Part shown: one piece after another, positions 32,283-41,006 of the stretch
Numbering within the stretch: the stretch's first letter is position 1
Layout of the letters: each line of letters opens with the position of its first letter
DNA from: Knoellia sp031844405
GTDB lineage: Bacteria; Actinomycetota; Actinomycetes; Actinomycetales; Dermatophilaceae
Reading direction: 5' to 3'
DNA length: 64,000 nt
Assembly: GCA_031844405.1 (NCBI GenBank)
Contig: JAUZVC010000002.1
Location: 124,001 to 188,000, forward strand
Program-made: the position numbers and the translations under genes
The notes under the pieces: model-generated
The model's input: only the letters and a program-made list of their open reading frames with translations
Told to the model about the DNA's origin: nothing
Databases searched by the model: none

Positions 32283-32883
32283 CGAGCCCGCCGGCCCGGA
32301 CGCAGCCGCCGAGCAGCAGGCGGCGGACACGATGTCCGACCTCCGCGCGCTGGCCGACGACTCGGCCCACGAGGCCCGCACCTACCTCGCCACCGTCACC
32401 GACATCGCGTCCGGCGCCAACCCGGCGGCCGCGCTCCCGCTCGGTCTCCTCGCGCTCTCGCAGGTGCTCGTCATGGGCGCACGGCTCGGGGCGATCGAGG
32501 ACATCGTCCCGGAGGACCGGTTCGAGGTGGACCCCGGCCCGGACGTCGAGCTCGACCCGCTGCGTGAGAGCCTCACGAACCTCCTCGAGGGCCTCGACGA
32601 GTACGCCGACGTCGTCGACCCGGTCACCGAGCCCGAGCTGACGACGGGGTCGGTCTCGAACGACCTCACCGTTGTGGCCTCCGCGCTCGCCCACGGCCTG
32701 CGCCACTACGACGAGGGCCGGATCCTCGAGGCGCTGTGGTGGTGGCAGTTCAGCTACCTGTCCGACTGGGGCGAGCGGGCGGCGAGTGCGCTGCGGGTGC
32801 TCCAGGCCCTCCTCGCCCACGTCCGGCTCGACGCCGACGCCGACGCGGTCTCCGAGGCGGAGTTCGACGCGCTCCACCCCTGA
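32275..32883 (+). CDS. DUF5063 domain-containing protein
   Basis: A 202-residue acidic soluble protein of unknown function. The recognisable region runs from LALSQVLVMGARLGAIEDIV to ALWWWQFSYLSDWGERAASA with a highly conserved-looking Trp cluster. It is typically found just after recR in actinomycetes, as here, and overlaps recR, so a link to replication or repair is suggested only by position. Confidence 0.8.
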   Translation: MPDEPAGPDAAAEQQAADTMSDLRALADDSAHEARTYLATVTDIASGANPAAALPLGLLALSQVLVMGARLGAIEDIVPEDRFEVDPGPDVELDPLRESLTNLLEGLDEYADVVDPVTEPELTTGSVSNDLTVVASALAHGLRHYDEGRILEALWWWQFSYLSDWGERAASALRVLQALLAHVRLDADADAVSEAEFDALHP

Positions 32884-32894
32884 CGCGGACCCCC

Positions 32895-34055
32895 TCAGGC
32901 GATGCGGGTGCCGCTCGGCAGGCGTCGGACCGGGGTGCGCACGCGGCGCTCGGCCACGACGACCGAGGTGAGCCCGAGCGCACCGAGGAACGCGAGTCCC
33001 CACGGCCACACCGGGTTGGCGTCACGCCTGGCCCGGTCGGCGGCATCCTGCGCCTTCTCCCGGGCCTCGAACGCGGCGTCGGACGCGGCGCTGTCGCCGA
33101 CCGGCGAGCCCGCCTCGGGCAGGTACGAGCACTCGTCGCGCACGCCCCCCTCGCCCGGTCCGGCCTTCGCGTCCCGTGAGCCGTCGCTGATCCACCGCAT
33201 CGGCGTGAAGCCACCGGTGAACGTCCCGGTCTCCGCGAGTCGGGACGGCGCGGCGTCGGCGACGACGACGAACGGGTTGACCGCGAGCAGCGGCCAGATC
33301 CGGTCGGTGCGCGAGGCCTGCTCGGTGCGCGTGAACTCCTCGCAGTCGGCCTGCGTCGGCTGGGGTACACCGCCGTCGGTGGGCACATCGTCGGTCACCG
33401 GCGGCTCGATCGCAGCGGCCCAGTAGCTCTCGGGCACCCCGTTGACCCTCACCGTCACGGTGTCGGTGAGCAGCACCGCCGTGAGCAGGAACCCGATGAG
33501 CGAGCCGAAGACGAGCGCGGCCAGCGTGAGGTAGGTGAGCACCGCCGACGCCACCGGGCGGGCCGTGAGCGTCGAGAACATGAGGCCCACCGCCGCCACG
33601 ACCGCGAGCACGACGACGAGCACGAGCAGCGAGAGCAGGATCCGCCCGACGGAGAGCCCGCCCGCGACCCACGCCCACGCGAGGAAGGGCAACGCAGTGG
33701 CGAGGAAGACCATCGACACGACCCACGACGCCAGCAGCTTGCCGAGGACGAGCTCCCATGAGGTGACGAGCGTCGTCTGGAGCGTCGCGAGCACCCCGTG
33801 CTCTCGGTCGCCGTTGACGGTGGTCGCGGTGAGCGAGGGCACGACGAGCATCCCGAGCATGAGCACGAAGAACGTCGTCACGTCATAGAGCGAGGGCCCG
33901 GACGCGAAGCTCTCACCACGCACCGCCCGCCACGACGCGAACGTCACGAGCGCGATGACGACGAACCACGCGCCGAGGACGATCGGCCAGCGCGACGTCC
34001 TTCGGCGCTGCACGAGCTCGAGCCGCGCCACCGTCCACAGCCGTCGCAGGTTCAC
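32895..34055 (-). CDS. ABC-2 type transporter permease
   Basis: A 386-residue membrane protein. A membrane segment near residues 20-40 (RWPIVLGAWFVVIALVTFAS) is followed by five more between residues 60 and 215 (VFLATALPFLAWAWV, ILLSLLVLVVVLAVVAAVGL, LTLAALVFGSLIGFLLTAVL) with the VNGDREHGVLATLQTT stretch typical of ABC-2 permeases. A large extracellular domain of about 150 residues and a last membrane helix near the C-terminus follow. GTG 34055 overlaps the stop of the ATPase gene (GTGA). Confidence 0.85.
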   Translation of the reverse strand: MNLRRLWTVARLELVQRRRTSRWPIVLGAWFVVIALVTFASWRAVRGESFASGPSLYDVTTFFVLMLGMLVVPSLTATTVNGDREHGVLATLQTTLVTSWELVLGKLLASWVVSMVFLATALPFLAWAWVAGGLSVGRILLSLLVLVVVLAVVAAVGLMFSTLTARPVASAVLTYLTLAALVFGSLIGFLLTAVLLTDTVTVRVNGVPESYWAAAIEPPVTDDVPTDGGVPQPTQADCEEFTRTEQASRTDRIWPLLAVNPFVVVADAAPSRLAETGTFTGGFTPMRWISDGSRDAKAGPGEGGVRDECSYLPEAGSPVGDSAASDAAFEAREKAQDAADRARRDANPVWPWGLAFLGALGLTSVVVAERRVRTPVRRLPSGTRIA

Positions 34056-34984
34056 TGCCGGTCCTCCGTTGCCGCGAGGTAGGCCGCTTCCATCTCGCCG
34101 TGGAGCGGTGCGTATGCCGTGACGCGAGCGCCGCTGCCGCCGAGCCTCACGAGGAGCTCGGCAGCGTCGGTGTCGCCTGCGAGCTCGACGTCGACGGCGG
34201 TGCCCGCGTCGCGCCATGGCAGCCCCTCGTCGGCGAGGAAGGCCACGAGGCGAGCCCGGTCGAGCGCCGAGATCCGCCAGGTGCGCGACACCGGGGCAGC
34301 GCCGTCCACGGCCTGGGTCTCGACGGTGCGACCGCGCGAGACGATGACGGCGCGGTCGGCCATCTCCTGGAGCTCGGTGAGGATGTGGCTCGACACGAGG
34401 ACGGTCGTCCCGGCGGCGGCGAGGCCGCGCACGAGGTCGCGCAGCTCGATCCGGCTGCGCGGGTCGAGGCCGGAGGCGGGCTCGTCGAGCAGCAGGGTCG
34501 TCGGGCGGTGGAGCAGTGCGCGGGCCATGCCGAGCCGCTGCTTCTGGCCGCGCGAGAGGACCCGGGCCCGCCGGTCGGCGAGGTCGGCCAGGTGCACCTG
34601 TTCGAGGACCTCGTCGGTGCGGGCGCGCGCCTCGGCCGCCGGCAGGTCGTAGGCGGCGCCGATCGTGTGGAGCACCTCGCGCACGGTGAGGGCGTCCCAG
34701 GTCCCGAACCCGTCAGGCATCCAGCCGATCCGGCGGCGCACCTCCCGAGGCTCGTCCACCGGCGAGAAGCCGTCGATGGTGATCGTCCCGCGGTCAGGCA
34801 CGAGCAGCGTCGCGAGCATTAGCAGCAGCGTCGTCTTGCCGGCGCCGTTGGGCCCGATGAGCGCGGTGACCTCGCTCGGCCGCGCGACGAGCGAGATGTC
34901 GTCGACCGCGACGACGTCGCCGAAGGCCCGATGCACCCCGGTCACGACGATCCCGCCGGTGGCCCCTGCCCCATCGGAACTCAT
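34052..34984 (-). CDS. ABC-2 type transporter ATP-binding protein
   Basis: A 310-residue ATPase. Walker A GPNGAGKTTL, signature LSRGQKQRLGMARALLHRP, Walker B TLLLDEPASGLD and switch His in VSSHIL are all intact. The last 90 residues form a separate C-terminal domain common in exporters of this kind. ATG 34984 lies seven bases after TACTGT on the minus strand. Together with the following permease it forms an exporter, substrate unknown; the setting gives no hint of drug or lantibiotic export. Confidence 0.9.
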   Translation of the reverse strand: MSSDGAGATGGIVVTGVHRAFGDVVAVDDISLVARPSEVTALIGPNGAGKTTLLLMLATLLVPDRGTITIDGFSPVDEPREVRRRIGWMPDGFGTWDALTVREVLHTIGAAYDLPAAEARARTDEVLEQVHLADLADRRARVLSRGQKQRLGMARALLHRPTTLLLDEPASGLDPRSRIELRDLVRGLAAAGTTVLVSSHILTELQEMADRAVIVSRGRTVETQAVDGAAPVSRTWRISALDRARLVAFLADEGLPWRDAGTAVDVELAGDTDAAELLVRLGGSGARVTAYAPLHGEMEAAYLAATEDRQ

Positions 34985-35092
34985 GCCGAGCACAGTAGGT
35001 GCCGGGACGGCATACGAGGTGGAGGATCGTCGAAGTCGACACCGAACCGCGACGCTGGATCTCAGGTGCGGTGGAGGTGGTGGAATCGGGTC

Positions 35093-35929
35093 ATGAACGA
35101 CCCATGGACCGTCGACCGCCTCGACCTCGACGCCTACCTCGCGCGCACCGGCGCCGCCGCGCAGGCTCCGGGCATCGACGCGCTCGCGCGGCTGCAGCTC
35201 GCGCACGCCCTCACCTTCACGTTCGACAACCTCGACGTCCTCCTCGGCACCCACCCTGGTGTCGGGCTCGAGGCGGTGCAGGAGAAGTTCGTCGGTCGTG
35301 GCCGTGGCGGCTACTGCTTCGAGCACGCGACGCTCTTCGGTGCCGTTCTCGAACGACTCGGGTATGCCGTCACCCGTCACCTCGGGCGCGTGGGCGACGT
35401 CGCGACGACCCCACGCACGCACCTCGTCCTCGTCGTCGACCTCGACGGGCAGCGGCTCCTCGTCGACCCCGGCATCGGCCGCCCACCGCTCGGCCCGGTG
35501 CCGCTCGTCGACGGGGCAGAGGTCGTGTGGAGCGGCTGGCGCCACCGGGTGCGCGACGTCGGCGCCGGGTCGTGGGCGCTCGACCGCCTCGTCCATGGGC
35601 AGTGGGAGTACATGCACACCGCCGACGCGCTGCCCGTCCAGCCCGTCGACGTCGAGATGGGCCACCTCTGGACGAGCAGCCACCCCCGCAGCCATTTCCG
35701 GTCGACCCTCATGTGCACGCGCTACGGCACCGACGACGACGGCGGCTCGCGCCTGACGACCCTGAGCCTGGACGGTGTCTCGGTGCGCCGACCCGATCGG
35801 CCCACCGAGCACGCCGACCTCGGCGAGGTCTCGATCGTCGGTGTCCTCGACGACCTCGGGGCCCACCTGACCGCGGCCGAGATCGACCGTCTCGAGGTCG
35901 TCGTCGGCGACCTCCTCGACGCACGCTGA
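35093..35929 (+). CDS. Arylamine N-acetyltransferase
   Basis: A 278-residue cytoplasmic enzyme that moves acetyl from acetyl-CoA to arylamines or similar acceptors. The catalytic Cys lies in GRGRGGYCFEHATLF, the His in RTHLVLVVDL and the Asp in LLVDPGIGRPPLG, the usual triad. FTFDNLDVLLG near the start is also typical. It is divergent from the ABC pair; the 108 bases between carry the promoters of both. Natural substrate unknown. Confidence 0.9.
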   Translation: MNDPWTVDRLDLDAYLARTGAAAQAPGIDALARLQLAHALTFTFDNLDVLLGTHPGVGLEAVQEKFVGRGRGGYCFEHATLFGAVLERLGYAVTRHLGRVGDVATTPRTHLVLVVDLDGQRLLVDPGIGRPPLGPVPLVDGAEVVWSGWRHRVRDVGAGSWALDRLVHGQWEYMHTADALPVQPVDVEMGHLWTSSHPRSHFRSTLMCTRYGTDDDGGSRLTTLSLDGVSVRRPDRPTEHADLGEVSIVGVLDDLGAHLTAAEIDRLEVVVGDLLDAR

Positions 35930-36069
35930 GACCGGCACACCTCCAGTGGCGCCGAGGCGTGGCGGCAACGTGCGGTGACGGACCGGCATACGGGCGTCGG
36001 TCCGGCCCCTCGGCCACGTCGTTAGACTCGCTGCCGACCAGACTCCGCGACCACCGCAGGGGAGTGCCC
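35930..36069. promoter_or_regulatory. Leader and promoter region of lysC
   Basis: TAGACT at 36023-36028 is the likely -10 box, giving a leader of about 35 bases ending in AGGGGAG before GTG 36070. A small inverted repeat (GGACCG/CGGTCC near 35980-36004) holds one copy of the GGCATAC motif. Confidence 0.5.
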
Positions 36070-37353
36070 GTGCCCATCGTCGTCCAGAAGTACGGCGGCT
36101 CCTCGCTCGCCGATGCCGAGAGCATCAAGCGCGTCGCTCGCCGCATCGCCGAGACGCGCAAGGCCGGCAACGACGTCGTCGTCGCCGTGTCCGCCATGGG
36201 CGACTCCACGGACGAGCTGCTCGACCTCGCGCAGGACGTGAGCCCCCTGCCCCCACCGCGCGAGCTCGACATGCTCATGACCGCCGGCGAGCGGATCAGC
36301 ATGGCGCTCGTCGCGATGGCCATCCACGACCTCGGCATGAGCGCCCGTTCGTTCACCGGAAGCCAGGCCGGCGTCATCACCGACGAGGCGCACGGCAAGG
36401 CCAAGATCATCGACGTCACGCCCGGTCGCATCACCGAGGCGCTCGACAAGGGGCACGTCGTCATCGTCGCGGGCTTCCAGGGCGTGAGCCAGACGACCAA
36501 GGAGATCACCACCCTCGGTCGCGGCGGCACCGACACGACCGCGGTGGCGCTCGCGGCCGCCCTGCGCGCCGACGTGTGCGAGATCTACACCGACGTCGAC
36601 GGCGTCTTCACCGCCGACCCGCGCATCGTCCCCAAGGCCCGCAAGATCGACCGCATCTCCGCCGAGGAGATGCTCGAGCTCGCTGCGTGCGGCTCCAAGG
36701 TGCTGCACCTGCGCAGCGTCGAGTACGCCCGTCGCTACGACATCCCCATCCACGTCCGATCCTCCTTCACGCCGAAGGAGGGCACGATCGTCACCGACCA
36801 GCCCGGCCCCGAGGGCCTCGAAGGAGAAGCCGTGGAAGCTCCGATCATCGCCGGCGTCGCGCACGACCGCAGCGAGGCCAAGATCACCGTCGTCGGTGTC
36901 CCGGACCAGAAGGGCAAGGCGGCCGAGATCTTCACTGCCGTCGCCGCGTCCGAGGCCAACATCGACATGATCGTCCAGAACGTCTCGGCCACCGACACTG
37001 GTCTCACCGACATCTCCTTCACGCTGCCCAAGACCGACGGCCAGGGCGCCATGGAGGCGCTCCAGGCCATCCAGGGCGCGGTCGGCTTCAGCGGGCTCCA
37101 GTACGACGACCAGATCGGCAAGCTCTCGCTCGTCGGCGCCGGCATGCGCTCCAACCCCGGCGTCTCCGCGACCTTCTTCCGTGCGCTGGCGGAGGCCGGG
37201 GTCAACATCGAGATGATCTCGACCTCCGAGATCCGGATCTCGGTCGTGACCCGCAGCGAGCTGCTCGACGAGGCCGTCCGGGCGGTGCACACCGCCTTCG
37301 GGCTCGACTCCGAGGAGGGCGAGGCGGTCGTCTACGCCGGCACGGGCCGCTGA
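36070..37353 (+). CDS. lysC: Aspartokinase
   Basis: A 427-residue enzyme that makes aspartyl phosphate, the first step to lysine, threonine, methionine and diaminopimelate. The kinase domain shows VVQKYGGSSLADAESIKRVA, GERISMALVAMAI, GFQGVSQTTKEITTLGRGG and EIYTDVDGVFTADPRIV; two ACT domains (from about residue 265) contain ITVVGVPDQKGKAAEIF and LSLVGAGMRSNPGVSATFF. GTG 36070 is preferred, six bases after AGGGGA, though GTG 36064 is possible. A strong internal start at 36832 should also make the separate beta subunit, as in corynebacteria. Followed after 50 bases by the asd homologue. Confidence 0.95.
   Translation: MPIVVQKYGGSSLADAESIKRVARRIAETRKAGNDVVVAVSAMGDSTDELLDLAQDVSPLPPPRELDMLMTAGERISMALVAMAIHDLGMSARSFTGSQAGVITDEAHGKAKIIDVTPGRITEALDKGHVVIVAGFQGVSQTTKEITTLGRGGTDTTAVALAAALRADVCEIYTDVDGVFTADPRIVPKARKIDRISAEEMLELAACGSKVLHLRSVEYARRYDIPIHVRSSFTPKEGTIVTDQPGPEGLEGEAVEAPIIAGVAHDRSEAKITVVGVPDQKGKAAEIFTAVAASEANIDMIVQNVSATDTGLTDISFTLPKTDGQGAMEALQAIQGAVGFSGLQYDDQIGKLSLVGAGMRSNPGVSATFFRALAEAGVNIEMISTSEIRISVVTRSELLDEAVRAVHTAFGLDSEEGEAVVYAGTGR
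36820..36834 (+). promoter_or_regulatory. Internal ribosome binding site and start for the lysC beta subunit
   Basis: AAGGAG followed after six bases by in-frame GTG 36832 (Val-Glu-Ala-Pro) at residue 255 of LysC. The position matches the known internal start that yields the beta subunit of corynebacterial aspartokinase. Confidence 0.7.
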
Positions 37354-37403
37354 GACGCGCGCCCGCACCGTCGAGCCGCGCCCGAACCCGAGCCAGGAGC
37401 ACC

Positions 37404-38465
37404 GTGACCCCACCGCCACCCACCCTTGCCATCGTCGGGGCCACCGGCGCCGTCGGCACCGTCGTCCGTGACGTCCTCCCCGTGCGCCGCCACGTCTGGG
37501 GCGACGTGCGTCTCGCCGCCGGTGCCGAGGACGTCGGTTCCGTATGCCGTGTGGCCGGCGAGGACCTCACCATCGAGGCCCTGACCCCCGAGTTCTTCGA
37601 CGGCGTCGACATCGCCGTCGTCGACATCCCGCCGGAGCTCTCCGCGGAGTGGGCAGGTGTCGCCGTCGAGCGCGGCGCCGTCGTCATCGACAACAGCCCG
37701 ACGTTCCGTCGCGACCCGCAGGTGCCGCTCGTCGTCCCCGAGATCAACCCCGAGGCCGTGAGCGAGCGCCCCCGGGGCATCATCGCGAACCCCGGCGCCA
37801 CGGTCATGACGATGATCGACGTGCTCGCCGTGCTCCATGCGCAGTGGGAGCTGACCGAGCTCGTCGTCACGAGCTTCCAGGCGGCCTCCGGCCTCGGGCG
37901 TGCCGGCATGTCGCGCCTGCACGACGAGATGGCCGTCGTCGGCGGCCAGCGCGACCTCGGGATGAGCCCGGGGGACGTGCGACGCATCATCGAGCACGAG
38001 CTCGGGCCCAGCCTCTTCGGGGGTCCCCTCGCCCTCAACGTCCTGCCCTTCGCCGGCTCCCACGTCGGTGACGGCTGGAGCTCGGAGGAGTCCAAGATCC
38101 GTCAGGAGACGCGCAAGATCCTCGGCATGCCCGACCTGCGCGTCTCGGCGACGTGCGTGCGCGTCCCGGTCGTCTCCACCCACTCGGTGTCGGTGCACGC
38201 GACCTTCGCCAAGCCGATCCAGGTCGACAAGGCCCGTCAGGCGCTCGTCGAGGCACCGGCCGTCGTCGTCATGGACGACCCCGAGAACGGCGACTACCCG
38301 ACCCCGGTCGACATCGTCGGCGCGGACCCGAGGTTCGTCGGACGCATGCGGCAGGCCATCGACTTCCCGCGCACGCTCGACCTCTTCGTCTGCGGCGACA
38401 ACCTGCGCAAGGGCGCCGCGCTCAACATGCTCCAGACGGCCGAGCTCGTCGCGGCGACCCTCTGA
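37404..38465 (+). CDS. Aspartate-semialdehyde dehydrogenase homologue lacking the catalytic cysteine
   Basis: A 353-residue protein with the full fold of aspartate-semialdehyde dehydrogenase: nucleotide-binding IVGATGAVGTVVRDVL at the start, VVIDNSPTFRRDPQVPLVV, SFQAASGLGRAG (Gln near 159), CVRVPVVSTHSVSV (Arg near 253, His near 260) and CGDNLRKGAALNMLQTAELV at the end. The invariant NPNC(T/S)T active-site motif, however, reads IIANPGATVM: the nucleophile Cys position (residue 132, codon at 37797-37799) is Ala. Sequence around it is continuous, so this is no frameshift. GTG 37404 follows CAGGAG. As it stands the normal thioester chemistry is not possible; it may be regulatory or have another activity. 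Confidence 0.85.
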   Translation: MTPPPPTLAIVGATGAVGTVVRDVLPVRRHVWGDVRLAAGAEDVGSVCRVAGEDLTIEALTPEFFDGVDIAVVDIPPELSAEWAGVAVERGAVVIDNSPTFRRDPQVPLVVPEINPEAVSERPRGIIANPGATVMTMIDVLAVLHAQWELTELVVTSFQAASGLGRAGMSRLHDEMAVVGGQRDLGMSPGDVRRIIEHELGPSLFGGPLALNVLPFAGSHVGDGWSSEESKIRQETRKILGMPDLRVSATCVRVPVVSTHSVSVHATFAKPIQVDKARQALVEAPAVVVMDDPENGDYPTPVDIVGADPRFVGRMRQAIDFPRTLDLFVCGDNLRKGAALNMLQTAELVAATL

Positions 38466-38672
38466 CCCGAGCGACGTGACCCCGGCGTGACCCACCGGTC
38501 GGACGGCCGACACCTCGACCTGCCATGGTGCGACCGGCGGGTCCGGGAGGGGTCCGGTCTCGGGTTGGTGACGAAATGCGCGTGTTACTCATGTGACTCG
38601 TGTGGCTCATGGTGTGATTTGCCTACGGCGTCGCGAGGTGGCGTCGTACGGGTCGACTGGGAAGGAGTGGCC
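38466..38672. other. Intergenic region upstream of LytR_C gene, with 9-base tandem pattern
   Basis: No gene is supported. CTCATGTGA, CTCGTGTGG and CTCATGGTG follow one another at 38588-38614, an imperfect 9-base tandem repeat in a locally lower-GC stretch, perhaps a regulator site. GAAGGAG lies six bases before GTG 38673. Confidence 0.4.
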
Positions 38673-39704
38673 GTGTTCGGACGCAGCAAGCCGTCGCCGA
38701 CCGAGCCGTCGTCGCCGACCGGGCCGTCGTCGCCGACCGGGCCGTCGTCGTTGGCGGTGAGGACCGGCCGCGCGGCCCGCGCCCTCGCCCACCGAGGGCT
38801 GGGCCTCACCCGCGACACGGTCCACCGCGAGTTCCTCGAGCGGGCCCGCACCCAGGAGGAGCTGACCGACGACCAGATCTGGCGTCGCTACCAGTTCCGC
38901 CACCTCGCCGCCTTCATCACGATCCCGGCAGTCCTGCTCGGCACCGCGAGCATCGCCACGGCATACGGGACCGGACTCATGTCGAGCGAGCCGGCCGCGC
39001 CGGCGTGCGAGCCGGTCAAGGTGCTCGCGCCCCCGCCCGCGTCGTTCAACATCAAGGTGCTCAACACCTCGGGCCAGAACGGCGCCGCCCACCAGGTCGC
39101 CAAGGACCTCACCCGTCGCGGGTTCACCGTCGTCGAGGCGTCGACCGCCCCGCGCACGCTCTTCGTCAAGGCGCCGGTGCGGATCTACCACGGCAAGGAC
39201 GGGCTCGACCAGGCCCTCCTCGCCGCACAGAACGTCGACGGTGCCGAGCTCGAGTTCGACGGCCGCTCGGGGACCTCGATCTCGTTCGTCCTCGGCGCCG
39301 ACTGGGCCGGGCTGCTTCCCGGCCCGCCGCCGAAGCCACCGGCCAAGGACTCCTACACCGTCAACGTCTACAACGCGACGTGGAAGCCGGGCCTCGCCAA
39401 GGCGGCCATGGCCGAGCTCACCGCCCGCGGGTTCAAGGCCGGCAAGCAGGGCAACGACCCCGACCAGTCCTTCCTGCCCAACGACGTCGCGGTCATCCGC
39501 CACGGGCCCGACGCCGACCTCGCCGCCGCGCAGGTCGCCCGCCAGATCAAGGGCTCCGTCCTGCGCGAGGTGCAGCGCGACAACATGGTGATCGACGTCG
39601 TGCTCGGCAACCACTTCGAGCAGGTCACACCCGTATCCGAGCTCCCGAAGCCGGTCGCGGTCCGCAAGGACCCGCCGCCCACGGTCTCGCGCCCCTGCGA
39701 CTGA
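38673..39704 (+). CDS. Membrane protein with two LytR C-terminal domains
   Basis: A 343-residue protein. A Ser/Pro/Thr-rich N-terminus of tandem SSPTGP units (encoded by an 18-base repeat at about 38704-38743) leads to a cytoplasmic region and one membrane helix near residues 77-100 (FRHLAAFITIPAVLLGTASI). The outer part has two LytR_C domains: FNIKVLNTSGQNGAAHQVAK (about 125-200) and YTVNVYNATWKPGLAKAAMA (about 228-310). This domain is found at the end of LytR-CpsA-Psr wall ligases and alone in actinobacterial envelope proteins. A wall-associated role is likely; no catalytic domain is present. Confidence 0.82.
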   Translation: MFGRSKPSPTEPSSPTGPSSPTGPSSLAVRTGRAARALAHRGLGLTRDTVHREFLERARTQEELTDDQIWRRYQFRHLAAFITIPAVLLGTASIATAYGTGLMSSEPAAPACEPVKVLAPPPASFNIKVLNTSGQNGAAHQVAKDLTRRGFTVVEASTAPRTLFVKAPVRIYHGKDGLDQALLAAQNVDGAELEFDGRSGTSISFVLGADWAGLLPGPPPKPPAKDSYTVNVYNATWKPGLAKAAMAELTARGFKAGKQGNDPDQSFLPNDVAVIRHGPDADLAAAQVARQIKGSVLREVQRDNMVIDVVLGNHFEQVTPVSELPKPVAVRKDPPPTVSRPCD

Positions 39705-39766
39705 CGGGCGTCCACGGTTCGGTCACTCCATGACTGTGCCGCCGGTCACACTGAGAGACTGGGGCC

Positions 39767-40966
39767 ATGGCTGTCCAGACCGTTGCCCTGCTCACCGCCG
39801 GTGGCCTCGCGCCCTGTCTCTCGTCCGCTGTCGGCGGGCTCATCGAGCGCTACACCGAGATCGCTCCCGACGTGCGGATCATCGCCTACCAGAACGGGTA
39901 TGCCGGCCTCCTCACCGGCCGCTCGGTCGAGGTGACGCCCGAGGTGCGTGAGGGCGCGGCGCTGCTGCACCGCTTCGGCGGCTCCCCGATCGGCAACAGC
40001 CGGGTCAAGCTCACCAACGTCGCCGACTGCGTCAAGCGCGGCCTCGTGCAGGAAGGCCAGGACCCGCTGCACGTCGCCGCCGAGCAGCTCACCGCAGACG
40101 GCGTCGACGTGCTCCACACCATCGGCGGCGACGACACGAACACGACGGCTGCCGACCTCGCGGCGTTCCTTGCGAGCAACGACTACCCGCTCACCGTCGT
40201 CGGCCTGCCCAAGACGATCGACAACGACGTCATCCCGATCCGCCAGTCCCTCGGCGCGTGGACGGCCGCCGAGCAGGGGGCGCTCTTCGCCCGCAACGTC
40301 CTCGCCGAGCACTCCTCGAACCCCCGGATGCTCATCATCCACGAGGTCATGGGGCGTCACTGCGGCTGGCTCACCGCCGAGACCGCGCGCCGCCACCACG
40401 CGTGGGTGGCCGAGCAGGAGTGGCTGCCGGGCATCGGCCTCGACTCCCGCCGCTGGGACGTCCACGCCGTCTTCGTGCCCGAGTCGCCCATCGACCTCGC
40501 CGGCGAGAGCGCCCGGCTCAAGGCCGTCATGGACGAGATCGGCTGCGTCAACATCTTCCTCTCCGAGGGTGCCGGCGTGAGCGAGGTCGTCGCCGAGCTC
40601 GAGGCCGCCGGCCAGGAGGTGCCGCTCGACCCCTTCGGACACGTCCAGCTCGACAAGGTCAACCCGGGCGCGTGGTTCGGCAAGCAGTTCGCCGAGCGCC
40701 TCGGCGCCGAGAAGGTCATGGTCCAGAAGTCCGGCTACTTCTCGAGGTCGGCCGCGGCCAACGACGAGGACCTCGCCCTCATCCGGCGCTGCACCGACTA
40801 CGCCGTCGACGCCGCCCTGCGCGGCGAGTCCGGTGTCGTCGGCGAGGACGAGGAGCGCGGCGACGAGCTGCGCGCCATCGAGTTCCCGCGCATCGCCGGC
40901 GGCAAGGCGTTCGACGCGTCGGTGCCGTGGTTCACCGAGCTGCGCGAGTCGGTCGGCCAGGTCTGA
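39767..40966 (+). CDS. pfp: 6-phosphofructokinase, pyrophosphate-dependent type
   Basis: A 399-residue glycolytic enzyme that interconverts fructose 6-phosphate and fructose 1,6-bisphosphate. TAGGLAPCLSSAVGGLIE is at the start; TIGGDDTNTTAADLA near residues 118-130 has GGDD where ATP-using enzymes have GGDG, the known mark for pyrophosphate use; LPKTIDNDV, VMGRHCGWLTAETA and KSGYFSRSAAAN follow. PPi specificity is inferred from GGDD and the KTIDND motif. It has its own promoter region; GAGACT six bases before ATG 39767 may be a weak -10 box. Confidence 0.92.
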   Translation: MAVQTVALLTAGGLAPCLSSAVGGLIERYTEIAPDVRIIAYQNGYAGLLTGRSVEVTPEVREGAALLHRFGGSPIGNSRVKLTNVADCVKRGLVQEGQDPLHVAAEQLTADGVDVLHTIGGDDTNTTAADLAAFLASNDYPLTVVGLPKTIDNDVIPIRQSLGAWTAAEQGALFARNVLAEHSSNPRMLIIHEVMGRHCGWLTAETARRHHAWVAEQEWLPGIGLDSRRWDVHAVFVPESPIDLAGESARLKAVMDEIGCVNIFLSEGAGVSEVVAELEAAGQEVPLDPFGHVQLDKVNPGAWFGKQFAERLGAEKVMVQKSGYFSRSAAANDEDLALIRRCTDYAVDAALRGESGVVGEDEERGDELRAIEFPRIAGGKAFDASVPWFTELRESVGQV

Positions 40967-41006
40967 GCCACCGGCGCCGCAGCAGCGCCCTGATACGTCC
41001 CCGCTG

